From NCBI RefSeq assembly GCF_014836325.1, contig NZ_JACSQZ010000012.1, forward strand, positions 1 to 64,000: a DNA stretch of 64,000 nt, in the 5' to 3' direction. The notes under the pieces are model-generated. The model worked only from the letters and a program-made list of their open reading frames with translations. It ran no database searches and was not told the DNA's origin. The stretch is from Clostridium gallinarum. GTDB lineage: Bacteria > Bacillota > Clostridia > Clostridiales > Clostridiaceae. This document shows, piece by piece, positions 37,242-46,047 of the stretch; position 1 is the first letter of the stretch; the number at the start of each line of letters is the position of its first letter. The position numbers and the translations under genes are program-made.

Positions 37242-38180
37242 ATGAAAGAATTAATAGTAAAAACAACAAACGCTACAGTTAATGTGAATTTTGAGGAAGT
37301 TAAAGCATCTTTAGTTGAGAATTTAGAAAAATATAAAGGAATAGTTGTTACTGATGATAACTTAAAGGATTGTAAGGATATCCAAAAGGGTTTAAGTAAA
37401 TTAAAGAAGGATATAGATTCTAATCGTAAAGAGATTAAGAAGCAGTTAGAAGCACCAATAAAGAATTTTGAAGGGCAATGTAAAGAATTAGTGTGTTTAA
37501 TATCAGAGGTTGATGCACCAATAAAAGAAGGTATAGCAATTTTTGATGAAATGAAGAGAGAAGAAAAGAGAGAGTATGCTAGAGAAATTATTAAAGATGC
37601 TTTAGTGAAATATCCTTTAGATGATAAATATTCTAATTCACTTACTGTATTAGATAAATATACTTTAGTAGCTACAAGTAAGAAAGCAATAAAGGAAGAT
37701 ATATTTAATAGAGCAGAAGGACTTTATAAGATACAGGAGGATGAAAAGAGAGTTTATCAAGAGAATTTGGTTATTATAAAGGAAACTATAGATCAAGCTA
37801 ATTTAAATCTTATATCTAAACTTAATGCAGATATATATATCAAAAAGTTAGAGGAAGGAATGAATCCTACTTATATTATAAGAGAAATAAATGATACAGC
37901 TAGTAATCTAAGAGAAGCAGAAGAAAGAGCTGCTAAGATTGCAGAGGAAAAAGCTAAGAGAGAACAGGAACAATTAGAAAAAAAGGGTGATATTAAGGAA
38001 GAACCAAAAGAGGAAGCTAATAGCTCAAAGGGTACTTTAGAGAATATTAAAAAAGATGATACTCAATTATTTCAAGTCAAAATTGAGTTTGAATTAACGC
38101 TTAATGAAGCTATAAAACTTAATAAATTTTTAGAAAGCAACAATATTAAATTTAATACTATTTCAAAGAAAAAGTTATAG
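37242..38180 (+). CDS. DUF1351 phage protein
   Basis: This 312-aa, coiled-coil-rich protein starts MKELIVKTTNATVNVNFEEVKASL and contains LSKLKKDIDSNRKEIKKQLEAPIKNFEGQCKEL, as in DUF1351 proteins, which regularly accompany ERF-type annealing proteins. It is probably an accessory to recombination; the exact role is unknown. Confidence 0.85.
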   Translation: MKELIVKTTNATVNVNFEEVKASLVENLEKYKGIVVTDDNLKDCKDIQKGLSKLKKDIDSNRKEIKKQLEAPIKNFEGQCKELVCLISEVDAPIKEGIAIFDEMKREEKREYAREIIKDALVKYPLDDKYSNSLTVLDKYTLVATSKKAIKEDIFNRAEGLYKIQEDEKRVYQENLVIIKETIDQANLNLISKLNADIYIKKLEEGMNPTYIIREINDTASNLREAEERAAKIAEEKAKREQEQLEKKGDIKEEPKEEANSSKGTLENIKKDDTQLFQVKIEFELTLNEAIKLNKFLESNNIKFNTISKKKL

Positions 38181-38189
38181 GAGGGACTA

Positions 38190-39098
38190 ATGGCAGAAGT
38201 AAAGTGGATAAAGATAGTAACAGATGTATTTGATGATGAAAAGATGTTATTAATAGAAAGTCTTCCAAGTGCAGATAGCATAATAGTTATTTGGTTTAAA
38301 CTTCTATGTTTAGCTGGCAAGAATAATAACTCTGGAGTATTTATGCTAAATGAAAGAATTGCTTATACTGATGAAATGTTAGCAACTATCTTTAGAAGGG
38401 ATGTAAATACAGTAAGATTAGCACTAAAAACTTTTGAAATGTACGGAATGATAGAAGTTATAAATGATGTAATAACTATCCCTAATTGGTCTAAACATCA
38501 AACTTTAGACCAATTAGAAGAAAGAAAAGAATATATGAAGGACTATATGAAAAAGTATAGACAAAAGCAAAAGGCATTAAGTGAAGGTAAAGTTAACAGT
38601 AAAGTTAACAGTAAAGCTAATGTTAACTCCCTAGAAGAAGAAGTAGAAGGAGAAGAAGAAGTAGATATAGATAAGAGTAATAATACTATATCTAAAGATA
38701 TAGTTAGTAGTAATAAATTACAACCTATCATAGACAAATGGAACTCACTAGGATTACAAAAGTTAATATCTATTAATCCAGGTACTACTAGATATAAATT
38801 ATTAAATGCAAGAATTAATGAATATGGAGAAGATAAAGTTTTAGCCGCAATAGAGAATATAAGATCTAGTACATTTTTAAAAGGTCAGAATAGTAAAGGC
38901 TGGACCATAACTTTTGATTGGTTAGTAAAGCCTAATAACTTCCTTAAAGTTATAGAGGGTAACTATGAAGATAAAAAAACAACTAATAATGGAAATAAGA
39001 ATAAACTAAGGTTTGATAATTTCAAAGGTAGAGATTATGACTATGACGATTTAGAAAAGAAATTACTAGGTTGGGATAAGGAGGAAGAAGGTGAGTAA
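38190..39098 (+). CDS. Phage replisome organizer N-terminal domain protein, DnaD-like
   Basis: The 302-aa protein starts with the replisome-organizer winged helix (VKWIKIVTDVFDDEKMLLIESLPSADSIIVIWFKLLCLAG). An acidic linker follows at about 135-170, then a DnaD-like C-terminal region (INEYGEDKVLAAIENIRSSTFLKGQNSKGWTITFDWLVKPNNFLKVIEGNY). It presumably binds the phage origin and helps load the helicase. No separate helicase loader is visible. Confidence 0.9.
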   Translation: MAEVKWIKIVTDVFDDEKMLLIESLPSADSIIVIWFKLLCLAGKNNNSGVFMLNERIAYTDEMLATIFRRDVNTVRLALKTFEMYGMIEVINDVITIPNWSKHQTLDQLEERKEYMKDYMKKYRQKQKALSEGKVNSKVNSKANVNSLEEEVEGEEEVDIDKSNNTISKDIVSSNKLQPIIDKWNSLGLQKLISINPGTTRYKLLNARINEYGEDKVLAAIENIRSSTFLKGQNSKGWTITFDWLVKPNNFLKVIEGNYEDKKTTNNGNKNKLRFDNFKGRDYDYDDLEKKLLGWDKEEEGE

Positions 39099-39471
39099 GG
39101 AAATACATTTTTGCAAAGTGTGTGGTACAAGCTATGGAATAGAATTACATCATAGAGTTTATAGGTCACAATGTAAGCAACTAGAAGATTGTAAATTAAA
39201 TCATGCTTATTTATGTAATATACACCATAGAGATCATAGAGTGGGAGTTCATTTTAATAAAAAATTAGATAGAGAAATTAAATTAGAATTCCAAGGGTGG
39301 TTAGAAATATTATGGAATAAACCATATTTAACAAGAGAAGAAATTAAAGAAGTTTTAGAGATTAAGGACAAGACATTAGAAAGCCTATTAAAACCTTTGA
39401 ATTTACACAACGGTAAATATGTTAAGGAAGAAGTAATAAGGCGCTGTATGGGCGGAAAATTAATTATATAG
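39091..39471 (+). CDS. HNH-like zinc protein
   Basis: This 126-aa protein has CKVCG at the start, ELHHRVYRSQC and LCNIHHRDHRVGVHFN, the metal-ligand pattern of phage HNH-type nucleases, then a C-terminal helix-turn-helix-like region. The GTG start follows AAGGTG inside the previous gene. The enzymatic role is not proven. Confidence 0.65.
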   Translation: MSKEIHFCKVCGTSYGIELHHRVYRSQCKQLEDCKLNHAYLCNIHHRDHRVGVHFNKKLDREIKLEFQGWLEILWNKPYLTREEIKEVLEIKDKTLESLLKPLNLHNGKYVKEEVIRRCMGGKLII

Positions 39472-39481
39472 AGGTGTAAAA

Positions 39482-39907
39482 ATGAGAGAGATTAAATTTA
39501 GAGCTTGGTGTAAAAAACATAAAGTTATGATTTACCATATTGGAAGTGTAAACTGGAATGAACAAAATGAAATATTTGTAAATCAAGATATTAAATGTGC
39601 TGGTAATGAAATTTTAATGCAATACACAAGACTTAAAGATAAGAACGGAAAGGAAATATATGAGGGAGATATAGTAAAGCAGACATACCATAAAGTTATA
39701 GGGTTTGGTGATGAAATGGAAAGTTTTGAAGGATGCCATGTAGGTGAAGTAGTTATTGTTTCTAGTGGCGTATGTTTAAGAAATCCTTTAATTTACGATA
39801 CAGATACAGGAAAAACTAAAACTAAAGGATATAAAAATATAGCGAGTTACAGATGTGAGGTTATAGGTAATATATATGAAAATCCAGAATTATTAGAAGG
39901 TAATTAA
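39482..39907 (+). CDS. YopX family protein
   Basis: The 141-aa protein begins MREIKFRAWCKKHKVMIYH and contains MQYTRLKDKNGKEIYEGDIVKQ, the hallmark of YopX (SPbeta-type) phage proteins. The fold is an assembling beta barrel; function is unknown. Confidence 0.92.
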   Translation: MREIKFRAWCKKHKVMIYHIGSVNWNEQNEIFVNQDIKCAGNEILMQYTRLKDKNGKEIYEGDIVKQTYHKVIGFGDEMESFEGCHVGEVVIVSSGVCLRNPLIYDTDTGKTKTKGYKNIASYRCEVIGNIYENPELLEGN

Positions 39908-39908
39908 A

Positions 39909-40217
39909 GTGGAAGAATTAAAAAATCAATATCCAGATGATTGTATTATCTTAGGAAACATAATAAAAAGAAAAAATAATCTAAATGAAAATGACATAGT
40001 AGGAGCATTTAGATTAATGCAAGATAGCTTACAAGCTTATTTTAGATGGTCAGTTATAAGATGTGAAATAAGAAGTAATCTAAAGCGTGGAGAAAGAGCA
40101 GAGCTTAAAGATTTACTAGAGAATATAGTTAAGTATCTAGATGAAGTTCATAGAGATACAAGAGTACTTTATAAGCTTGGTAGAGAAGATTTAAGAAATA
40201 ATAGGGAAGAACTTTAA
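39909..40217 (+). CDS. Hypothetical phage protein
   Basis: This 102-aa, charged, mainly helical protein starts at a GTG directly after YopX (GAAGGTAA ahead). Not recognised. Confidence 0.6.
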   Translation: MEELKNQYPDDCIILGNIIKRKNNLNENDIVGAFRLMQDSLQAYFRWSVIRCEIRSNLKRGERAELKDLLENIVKYLDEVHRDTRVLYKLGREDLRNNREEL

Positions 40218-40253
40218 ATTGATTATATTTAGAATTAAAAAGGGGAGTTAAAA

Positions 40254-40607
40254 ATGCCTAAAGGAACAAATATTTCATTACCATGCGACATAGGTGATAT
40301 TGTATATACAATTTATTGTGATGATTGTCCTTGTGATTTATGTGAATATGGGATGGAAGCTGATTTTAATCCTATTAAATGTTCTCAATTAAGTAATGAA
40401 TATGAATGTCCAACACCACATTATTCAATTGAAAAACATATCTGTGAAGGATTTGAAATTAGTAAAGGTGAATACGGAGAAATTATTATTTCAAATCCTG
40501 GCGAATGGGGTCCAGAAGGACTTGAACAATTCTATGGATACGATAATAAAGTTTACTATTCATATGAAGATGCAGAAAATGAATTAAGGAGAATTAGAGA
40601 AAAATAG
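40254..40607 (+). CDS. Cysteine-rich hypothetical phage protein
   Basis: The 117-aa protein has CDDCPCDLCEYG and further cysteines (eight or so in the first 65 residues) that suggest a zinc-binding N-terminus, followed by a predicted helix (EDAENELRRIREK). AAAGGGGAG precedes the ATG. Not recognised. Confidence 0.7.
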   Translation: MPKGTNISLPCDIGDIVYTIYCDDCPCDLCEYGMEADFNPIKCSQLSNEYECPTPHYSIEKHICEGFEISKGEYGEIIISNPGEWGPEGLEQFYGYDNKVYYSYEDAENELRRIREK

Positions 40608-40642
40608 TAGATTAATTCGCACTTCAAGAAGGAGGAAATAAA

Positions 40643-40846
40643 ATGATAAATGAAGATTTGTTAAGAAAATATATATTTCATGTTCAAGTTTTAAATGAAC
40701 ATACAGAAGCAGTTGCGGAAACTTATTTAGAAGGTGGATATGGAGATACAGAAGAAGTTGAAGCAGATATGAAATATTCACTTAAAAAAATAAATAAGAT
40801 AAGAGAGATAGAAGAAGAAATATTAAAAGTATTAAATAAAAATTAA
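40643..40846 (+). CDS. Hypothetical phage protein
   Basis: This 67-aa acidic helical protein follows GAAGGAGG. Not recognised. The 88-base gap after it contains an inverted repeat (GAGTAAGAGT with ACTCTTA-TTCTC) but no gene. Confidence 0.65.
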   Translation: MINEDLLRKYIFHVQVLNEHTEAVAETYLEGGYGDTEEVEADMKYSLKKINKIREIEEEILKVLNKN

Positions 40847-40934
40847 ATAAATAGGAGAGTAAGAGTAATTTAGTTAAAGTTATAAACTCTTATTCTCATA
40901 TACTAATGAAAATCAAGTGATAAGAGGTGATGAA

Positions 40935-41261
40935 ATGACTAATAGTAAACAAAAAGGAGCTAGAGGAGAAAGAGAATTATCTTCTAAGCTAAAAGAATAT
41001 GGATACCAAACAAGACGAGGGCAACAATATTGTGGTGCTAATGGTGATGCAGATGTAGTTGGATTACCTGGTATTCATATCGAATGTAAGAGAGTAGAAA
41101 GACTTAATATATATGATGCTATAAGCCAAGCTAAAGCAGATAAGAAAGAAAATGAATTAGGAGCAGTATTTCATAGGAAAGATAGGTCAGAGTGGCTTGT
41201 AACAATGACATTAGATGAATGGATGAAATTATATAAGGGGGAATTACCTAATGAAGATTAA
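40935..41261 (+). CDS. Holliday junction resolvase-like nuclease
   Basis: This 108-aa protein has KGARGERELSSKLKEYGYQTRRGQQ, then GDADVVGLPGIHIECKRVERL. This is the PD-(D/E)xK core (Asp, Glu-Cys-Lys) of archaeal-Hjc-like phage resolvases. AGAGGTGATG serves the ATG at 40935. It presumably resolves recombination or replication intermediates before packaging. It overlaps the next gene by 11 bases. Confidence 0.85.
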   Translation: MTNSKQKGARGERELSSKLKEYGYQTRRGQQYCGANGDADVVGLPGIHIECKRVERLNIYDAISQAKADKKENELGAVFHRKDRSEWLVTMTLDEWMKLYKGELPNED

Positions 41262-41679
41262 ACTAGGAGATTATTTTATAGAAACAGATGAAAGACAATA
41301 TAAAGTTAAGAAGTATATAGGAAAAGATAAGGACGATAAAGATTTATATAAAACATTATCTTATTGCACAACACTTACTGGAGCACTTAAATTCATACCA
41401 GAGCAAGTGATAAGAGAGAATGAGGATATAAATATCATTAAAGATAAATTATCTCAAATAGAGCAAGAAATGAAAATTTTAGAAGAGTTAAAGAAATTAG
41501 TTGATGAAAACTATGATAGTGAAGATTGTGGTCTTACTGAGGAATATTCTAGTGGAAATGAAAATGACATTTTTAATGATGGAGAAAGATTTGGAGCTAG
41601 TTGGTTAGCTTATCGAGTAGGAGAAATAATAGGAATGGAATTAGAAGAACCGAAAGAACAAAAATATAGTTGGGAGTAG
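41251..41679 (+). CDS. Hypothetical phage protein with coiled coil
   Basis: The 142-aa protein has a likely coiled coil in the middle (IIKDKLSQIEQEMKILEELKKLVDE). Not recognised. It is coupled to the resolvase gene by overlap. Confidence 0.65.
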   Translation: MKIKLGDYFIETDERQYKVKKYIGKDKDDKDLYKTLSYCTTLTGALKFIPEQVIRENEDINIIKDKLSQIEQEMKILEELKKLVDENYDSEDCGLTEEYSSGNENDIFNDGERFGASWLAYRVGEIIGMELEEPKEQKYSWE

Positions 41680-41690
41680 GAGTGATTATT

Positions 41691-41834
41691 ATGAATGAGG
41701 TAGATGAAATTAAAATAGCGATAAATAATTGCAGGTGTGATGTATGTTCTTTAAGAGAAGCTTGTGATTTATATGAATTATACACTGATGAAACAATATG
41801 TTCTACAGCAGTAGATAATGTGGAGGGATTTTAG
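41691..41834 (+). CDS. Small cysteine-rich phage protein
   Basis: This 47-aa protein has five cysteines (CRCDVCS...ACD...ICS), possibly metal-binding. It starts after AGGAGTGA and ends directly before ssb. Confidence 0.6.
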   Translation: MNEVDEIKIAINNCRCDVCSLREACDLYELYTDETICSTAVDNVEGF

Positions 41835-42251
41835 ATGAATAAGGTACTTTTAATAGGAAGATTAACAAGAGATCCAGAGTTAAATTATGCAGCAGGAACA
41901 GGAACAGCAGTATGTAAATTTAATTTAGCGGTAACAAGACCATTTAAGAAAGATGAAACAGATTTTATAAACTGTATAGCTTTTGGAAAGATTGGTGAAA
42001 CAATAGCACAGTATATAACTAAAGGAAGGCAATTAGCAGTTACAGGAAGTATTAGAACAGGTAGTTATGATGCTAAAGATGGCACTAAGAGATATACAAC
42101 AGATGTAATAGTAGATTCATTTGAGTTTATAGGAAACAGTAACGGAAATAACAATAATCAAAGTAATACATCATATCAAGATAGTAACTTTGACCAAGGT
42201 GGTTTCTATGAGGATATGGCTCCAGTAGATGATGGGGATTGTCCGTTCTAA
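41835..42251 (+). CDS. ssb: Single-stranded DNA-binding protein
   Basis: The 138-aa protein has the OB fold MNKVLLIGRLTRDPELNYAAGTGTAVCKFNLAV...FINCIAFGKIGETIAQYITKGRQLAVTG, an asparagine-rich linker and the acidic C-terminal tip DDGDCPF that recruits partner proteins. It is a phage copy in the recombination module. Confidence 0.96.
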   Translation: MNKVLLIGRLTRDPELNYAAGTGTAVCKFNLAVTRPFKKDETDFINCIAFGKIGETIAQYITKGRQLAVTGSIRTGSYDAKDGTKRYTTDVIVDSFEFIGNSNGNNNNQSNTSYQDSNFDQGGFYEDMAPVDDGDCPF

Positions 42252-42424
42252 TGGACCAAATAGGCTTTAATTTTATAATCTTTAAAGTTGATTGTACGGA
42301 GTTACATAAGAGTTTCTTATGTGGCTCTATACACCAGTACCTATTTGAACATGAGAATAATTTTATTATAAAAATAGATGGAGTTTTTTATGGACCATTA
42401 AAAAGGAACTGTGAAAAACTTTAG
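42251..42424 (+). CDS. Hypothetical phage protein
   Basis: This 57-aa protein (MDQIGFNFIIFKVDCTELHK...) has an ATG overlapping the ssb stop by one base, so it may rely on coupling. Not recognised. Confidence 0.5.
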   Translation: MDQIGFNFIIFKVDCTELHKSFLCGSIHQYLFEHENNFIIKIDGVFYGPLKRNCEKL

Positions 42425-42432
42425 GAGGAGCT

Positions 42433-43263
42433 ATGAATAGACAGGAGAGAAGAAAAAGAGAACGACAGGTAGAGAAAAAGATGGATGTATTAAGAAAGCT
42501 ACCAGAAAAAGAAATTCTTAAGATAAATAAAATCATAGATGAAGTAAGTGGATATAAAACTGGGCAAATGATGGAACTTGTAGATAAAACCTTAGAAGCA
42601 GTTTTAATAAATATAGGATTTACATTAAAAGAAGTAAGAAAAGTAAAGTTGATGTTAGCAGAGTTTTTAACAGATGAAGAGAATAAATTAAAAATGATAA
42701 GTAAGGAGAATGTGAATATGGCTAAATTACAAAAAGAAGTTACAGAATTTATGAAGGGATTAATAGAGCAAGGAAAAAGTAAACCAGATGTTATAGAAGA
42801 AACATTATATAAATTTCCCAAAGCATCTAAGAATTTAGTTAATAGAGAATTTGGAAAGTTAAAAGATGAACAAGATATAGAAGATGCAACTAATTATATA
42901 TTTGGAGAAGAAACTAAGAAGTTAAAAGAAGAAATAGAAAAAGAATCATCAGAAAAGATAAAAGAAGAAGCTAAGAAAGTATCAGAAGAAGTGGCAAGAC
43001 AATTAGAGAAAGAAGAACATATTGCCGAAGTTAGCCAAAAGATAGAAGAAGTTAAGGAGGAAAAAGAAGTGTCAAAAGGATTAGAAATAATAGAGAAGGA
43101 AGTAATAAAAATAGTAAAGGCTAAAGGAATACACGGTATATATGAAGCAAAAACAGGTATAGGAGTAGCATTAGAGAATGAAGGATATAAAATAGCATTT
43201 AAAGATGTGAATGAGTTAGAAGTATTCTGTAATGAATTTAAGAAAATATTTGAGGAAATATAG
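42433..43263 (+). CDS. Hypothetical coiled-coil phage protein
   Basis: This 276-aa, lysine/glutamate-rich protein has long predicted helices. A basic start (NRQERRKRERQVEKK) leads to a helical middle and a more compact C-terminus (KAKGIHGIYEAKTGIGVALENEGYKIAFKDVNELEVF). AGGAGG precedes the ATG. Function is unknown. An internal in-frame ATG at 42718 follows AAGGAG and could give a shorter product. Confidence 0.7.
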   Translation: MNRQERRKRERQVEKKMDVLRKLPEKEILKINKIIDEVSGYKTGQMMELVDKTLEAVLINIGFTLKEVRKVKLMLAEFLTDEENKLKMISKENVNMAKLQKEVTEFMKGLIEQGKSKPDVIEETLYKFPKASKNLVNREFGKLKDEQDIEDATNYIFGEETKKLKEEIEKESSEKIKEEAKKVSEEVARQLEKEEHIAEVSQKIEEVKEEKEVSKGLEIIEKEVIKIVKAKGIHGIYEAKTGIGVALENEGYKIAFKDVNELEVFCNEFKKIFEEI

Positions 43264-43338
43264 ATGAAGATATTTTTAATATGGCTTATAGGAGCTTTAG
43301 GGATATGGTTATTTTTCAAAGGAGCTAGTAGGAAATGA
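43264..43338 (+). CDS. Very short membrane peptide
   Basis: A 24-codon frame, MKIFLIWLIGALGIWLFFKG plus four residues, is a single membrane span with a basic tail. It starts directly after the previous stop and overlaps the next start (ATGA). Too short for certainty. Confidence 0.45.
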   Translation: MKIFLIWLIGALGIWLFFKGASRK

Positions 43339-43682
43339 AATTATTAATGCACATATTAAGAGAGAATAAGAAATTAAATATAGATAATACAAGAGCTAAT
43401 GATATAACAATTCTAAATAAGTTAGATGAAGAGTGTAAAGAAGTTATTAAAGCTACTAAGGATTATCATAAAGATAAAACATTAAGTAATTTGAAAGAGA
43501 TAGTTAGAGAAACATTTGACTTGATTCAGGTATGTATATTAATTCTTTGGAGATGCCACAGAAGGGCAAAGACCATGGGAGAGGATAATCTAATTCAAGA
43601 AATTAATATAGAACATAAGGACAAGCTATCTAGTAGAGGTTGGATAATAGAAACTGGTATAGAGATAGATGTAAAAGAATAA
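43335..43682 (+). CDS. MazG-like nucleotide pyrophosphohydrolase family protein
   Basis: The 115-aa helical protein has KLDEECKEVIKA followed by IVRETFDLIQVC, resembling the EExxE and ExxD metal motifs of MazG-like enzymes that hydrolyse NTPs. Phage copies are thought to adjust nucleotide or alarmone pools. The substrate is unknown. Confidence 0.75.
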   Translation: MKLLMHILRENKKLNIDNTRANDITILNKLDEECKEVIKATKDYHKDKTLSNLKEIVRETFDLIQVCILILWRCHRRAKTMGEDNLIQEINIEHKDKLSSRGWIIETGIEIDVKE

Positions 43683-43686
43683 GGGT

Positions 43687-43703
43687 GGCTAGTATATCTA
43701 GCC
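43687..43703. promoter_or_regulatory. Small hairpin before the tyrosine recombinase gene
   Basis: GGCTAG (43687-43692) pairs with CTAGCC (43698-43703) around a 5-nt loop. It has no T-run and lies just before the AGGAGG of the next gene, so it could affect message stability or translation. Confidence 0.35.
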
Positions 43704-43725
43704 TACTCTAAAGGAGGTAACGGAA

Positions 43726-44715
43726 ATGGAGAATGTAGTTGAGGAAATCTTATATAAAATAAAAGAAAAATGTGATTTTGAAACCTATAACTTTTTACAG
43801 AGTTATATAACTGTAAAGTTAAATGGATACAAGTTAGTAAAAGAAGAAAGTAATATAGTTTTATATGAAGAAAGCAAGAATGTAAAAGCTTTAAAGATGT
43901 TTTTAATATCTAAGAAACTTCAAGGATTATCGGATAGAAGTTTGAAAGTATATAGAAGAGAAATAGAGAAAATGCTTTATTCTATTAATAAAGAATACAC
44001 TCACATAACATCTGATGATATAAAGTATTATTTAGCTTGTATGCAACTTAAAGGGACCTGCAGCTCTGTAACTATAGATAATACTAGAAGATTCTTAAGT
44101 ACATTTTTCCAATACCTTGAAGATGAAGAATATATAAATAAAAGTCCGTTGAAGAAAATCAAAAAAGTAAGGATTAAGAAAACTGTAAAACCACCATTTT
44201 CTTATGATGAAATAGAAAGATTAAAGTTAAGTTGTGAAAATAAATTTGAAATAGCATTGATTGAATTTCTAATAAGCACAGGAGTTAGAGTTGCTGAACT
44301 TGTAAATATAAAAATAAATGATGTTAGATTAGAAAAAAATGAGGTTAAGGTACTCGGAAAAGGTGATAAAGAAAGAATAGTTTATTTAAATTCAAGCTCA
44401 AAGATAAGGTTAATGGATTATTTAAATAACAAAAAAGAGAGTGAATACTTATTCAGTAAAAGACAGAAACCTTATGACAATCTAACAACTGACAGAATAA
44501 GAGAAATAATAAGAGTTATAGGAGAAAGAGCAGGAGTAAAAGATACTCACCCTCATAGATTCAGAAGAACATGTGCAACTATAGCTCATAAAAGAGGAAT
44601 GGCAATAGAAGAAATATCAGTATTGTTGGGACATGCTAATTTAAATACAGTTCAAAAATATGTAATAGTAGATGATTCAGAAGTGAAGAAAAGTCATGAA
44701 AAATATATGAATTAG
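43726..44715 (+). CDS. Phage tyrosine recombinase, XerC/D type
   Basis: This 329-aa protein has a complete active site: Arg188 (TGVRVAEL), Lys212 (GKGDKER), His277 and Arg280 (HRFR), His303 (LLGHAN) and Tyr312. It is placed before the late genes rather than at the attachment site, and the phage already has a serine integrase. Its job is therefore probably something else, such as dimer resolution, an inversion, or interaction with a dif-like site. AAAGGAGG precedes the ATG. Confidence 0.92.
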   Translation: MENVVEEILYKIKEKCDFETYNFLQSYITVKLNGYKLVKEESNIVLYEESKNVKALKMFLISKKLQGLSDRSLKVYRREIEKMLYSINKEYTHITSDDIKYYLACMQLKGTCSSVTIDNTRRFLSTFFQYLEDEEYINKSPLKKIKKVRIKKTVKPPFSYDEIERLKLSCENKFEIALIEFLISTGVRVAELVNIKINDVRLEKNEVKVLGKGDKERIVYLNSSSKIRLMDYLNNKKESEYLFSKRQKPYDNLTTDRIREIIRVIGERAGVKDTHPHRFRRTCATIAHKRGMAIEEISVLLGHANLNTVQKYVIVDDSEVKKSHEKYMN

Positions 44716-44724
44716 GAGGAATTT

Positions 44725-44955
44725 ATGAGTAGATATGCTAATTGTAGTAAAGTTGCTAAAGCGAGAGCAGTAGACAGTAAGTATTTTGGGAACTTAGATA
44801 AATTTGAAGAAGATGTAGCAAGAAAAATAGAAGCTACTAAGAAGTTTAAAGAAAATATACGAGGGTTAATATTAGAGAATCCTAATCTAATAGAGCAAAG
44901 ATATTTTAATACTGTAGAAGTTTTAAGAGAGCTCAAAGAAGAGTTTAGGATTTGA
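44725..44955 (+). CDS. Hypothetical phage protein
   Basis: This 76-aa basic helical protein (MSRYANCSKVAKARAVDSKYFG...) follows AGGAGG. Not recognised. Confidence 0.65.
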   Translation: MSRYANCSKVAKARAVDSKYFGNLDKFEEDVARKIEATKKFKENIRGLILENPNLIEQRYFNTVEVLRELKEEFRI

Positions 44956-44969
44956 GTTAAGGAGTAGTT

Positions 44970-45248
44970 ATGATAGAGGGGCAAGTATCTGTATTTGATA
45001 TATTAGGAGAAAGTAGTAAAAGTAATAGTTTAGAAAATGTAAAAAATCAAATGAAGAAAGCTATTAATAAAGGAATAGTACCAGGAGCAGTAGTTATAAT
45101 TGATGGAAGTAATAAACATAAATATTCAGTACTAAATTTATTTCTAGGAAGTGAAGAGAAATTATATGTTCAATTAATAAGTGAACTTGGAATGATGAGC
45201 TGGTTAGCATTAAGTAAAAGATTAAGTGTTATTGGGTTTTATAAATAA
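44970..45248 (+). CDS. Hypothetical phage protein
   Basis: The 92-aa protein has a polar start (MIEGQVSVFDILGESSK) and a compact C-terminal region with hydrophobic stretches. It starts after AAGGAG. Not recognised. Confidence 0.6.
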   Translation: MIEGQVSVFDILGESSKSNSLENVKNQMKKAINKGIVPGAVVIIDGSNKHKYSVLNLFLGSEEKLYVQLISELGMMSWLALSKRLSVIGFYK

Positions 45249-45259
45249 GGTGAATGAGT

Positions 45260-45514
45260 ATGAGAGAAGAAATAGAGAAAGCTAATAAAATTATTAAAAG
45301 TGCAAGAGATAAGAAAATTAAAACTAATAAAGAGTATGAAGCGATTATTGATTTATCATACTTAGTTGTTATAGCTTCTAAAAATGAAGAAACTGAACAG
45401 GCTAATGACATATTAGATAAACTAAGAGCGGGATATTATGATTTAGAAGCTGATAAAGAAGAATGTAAAGAATTAAAATTAAGTGATGATAATATTCAGT
45501 ATTGCTTTTTCTGA
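45260..45514 (+). CDS. Hypothetical phage protein
   Basis: This 84-aa charged helical protein starts at the ATG at 45260, well spaced from AAGGTG; the ATG at 45254 is too close to it. Its end overlaps the DUF3310-like gene by 29 bases in another frame. Confidence 0.6.
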   Translation: MREEIEKANKIIKSARDKKIKTNKEYEAIIDLSYLVVIASKNEETEQANDILDKLRAGYYDLEADKEECKELKLSDDNIQYCFF

Positions 45515-45653
45515 TTATATAAAATCAAATAATCTTAACTTCTTTGAAGGTAATGTAATAAAGTACATCACTAGATATAAGGAGAAGAACGGATTAGAGG
45601 ATCTATTAAAGGCTAAAACATATTTAGAAGAATTAATAGAACAGGAAAGTTAA
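45486..45653 (+). CDS. DUF3310-like small phage protein
   Basis: A 55-codon frame contains NFFEGNVIKYITRYKEKNGLEDLLKAKTYLEELI. This matches the GN-hKYhhRh-KNG-EDL-KA-YL core of DUF3310 proteins, which are common in phages and of unknown function. The ATG at 45486 lacks a clear ribosome site and lies in the end of the previous gene, so expression may be coupled. Confidence 0.65.
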   Translation: MIIFSIAFSDYIKSNNLNFFEGNVIKYITRYKEKNGLEDLLKAKTYLEELIEQES

Positions 45654-45693
45654 GAAATAATTATACTATTTTCATTAAGTAAAGGAGCAAAAT

Positions 45694-45858
45694 ATGAATT
45701 GTTTTTCAATAAATGTATTTGTGTATGGATTAAGATTTAAAAAGTATATTCCAGGAGATAGAAATGATTATACCGATGAACAGATAATTAAGTTTAGGGA
45801 AAATTATAAAAAAGAAATAAAAGATAAGTTAGATGCTTTAGGTTATATGAGTTATTAG
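45694..45858 (+). CDS. Small hypothetical phage protein
   Basis: A 54-codon frame (MNCFSINVFVYGLRFKKYIPGDRND...) follows AAAGGAG. Not recognised. Confidence 0.55.
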   Translation: MNCFSINVFVYGLRFKKYIPGDRNDYTDEQIIKFRENYKKEIKDKLDALGYMSY

Positions 45859-45871
45859 TAAGGAGATAAAT

Positions 45872-46003
45872 ATGGATAGATTTGATTTTCAAAAAGAATT
45901 TGTAGAGTTGATGGATAAAGCTATATCTAATCTTCCACCTACTGAATTTGATACATTTGTAAAAAGAGTAGAGGAAGAATTAAAAGAATATAAAGATCTA
46001 TAA
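45872..46003 (+). CDS. Small hypothetical phage protein
   Basis: A 43-codon acidic helical frame (MDRFDFQKEFVELMDKAI...) follows AAGGAGA. Not recognised. Confidence 0.55.
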   Translation: MDRFDFQKEFVELMDKAISNLPPTEFDTFVKRVEEELKEYKDL

Positions 46004-46047
46004 TTTTTAAACAGTAATTATATTACAAAAAAAATGGAGGAATAAAA

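Noticed and set aside
40396..40587. Second reading frame inside the cysteine-rich phage gene
   Set aside because: It has no ribosome site and overlaps a well-started gene in another frame.
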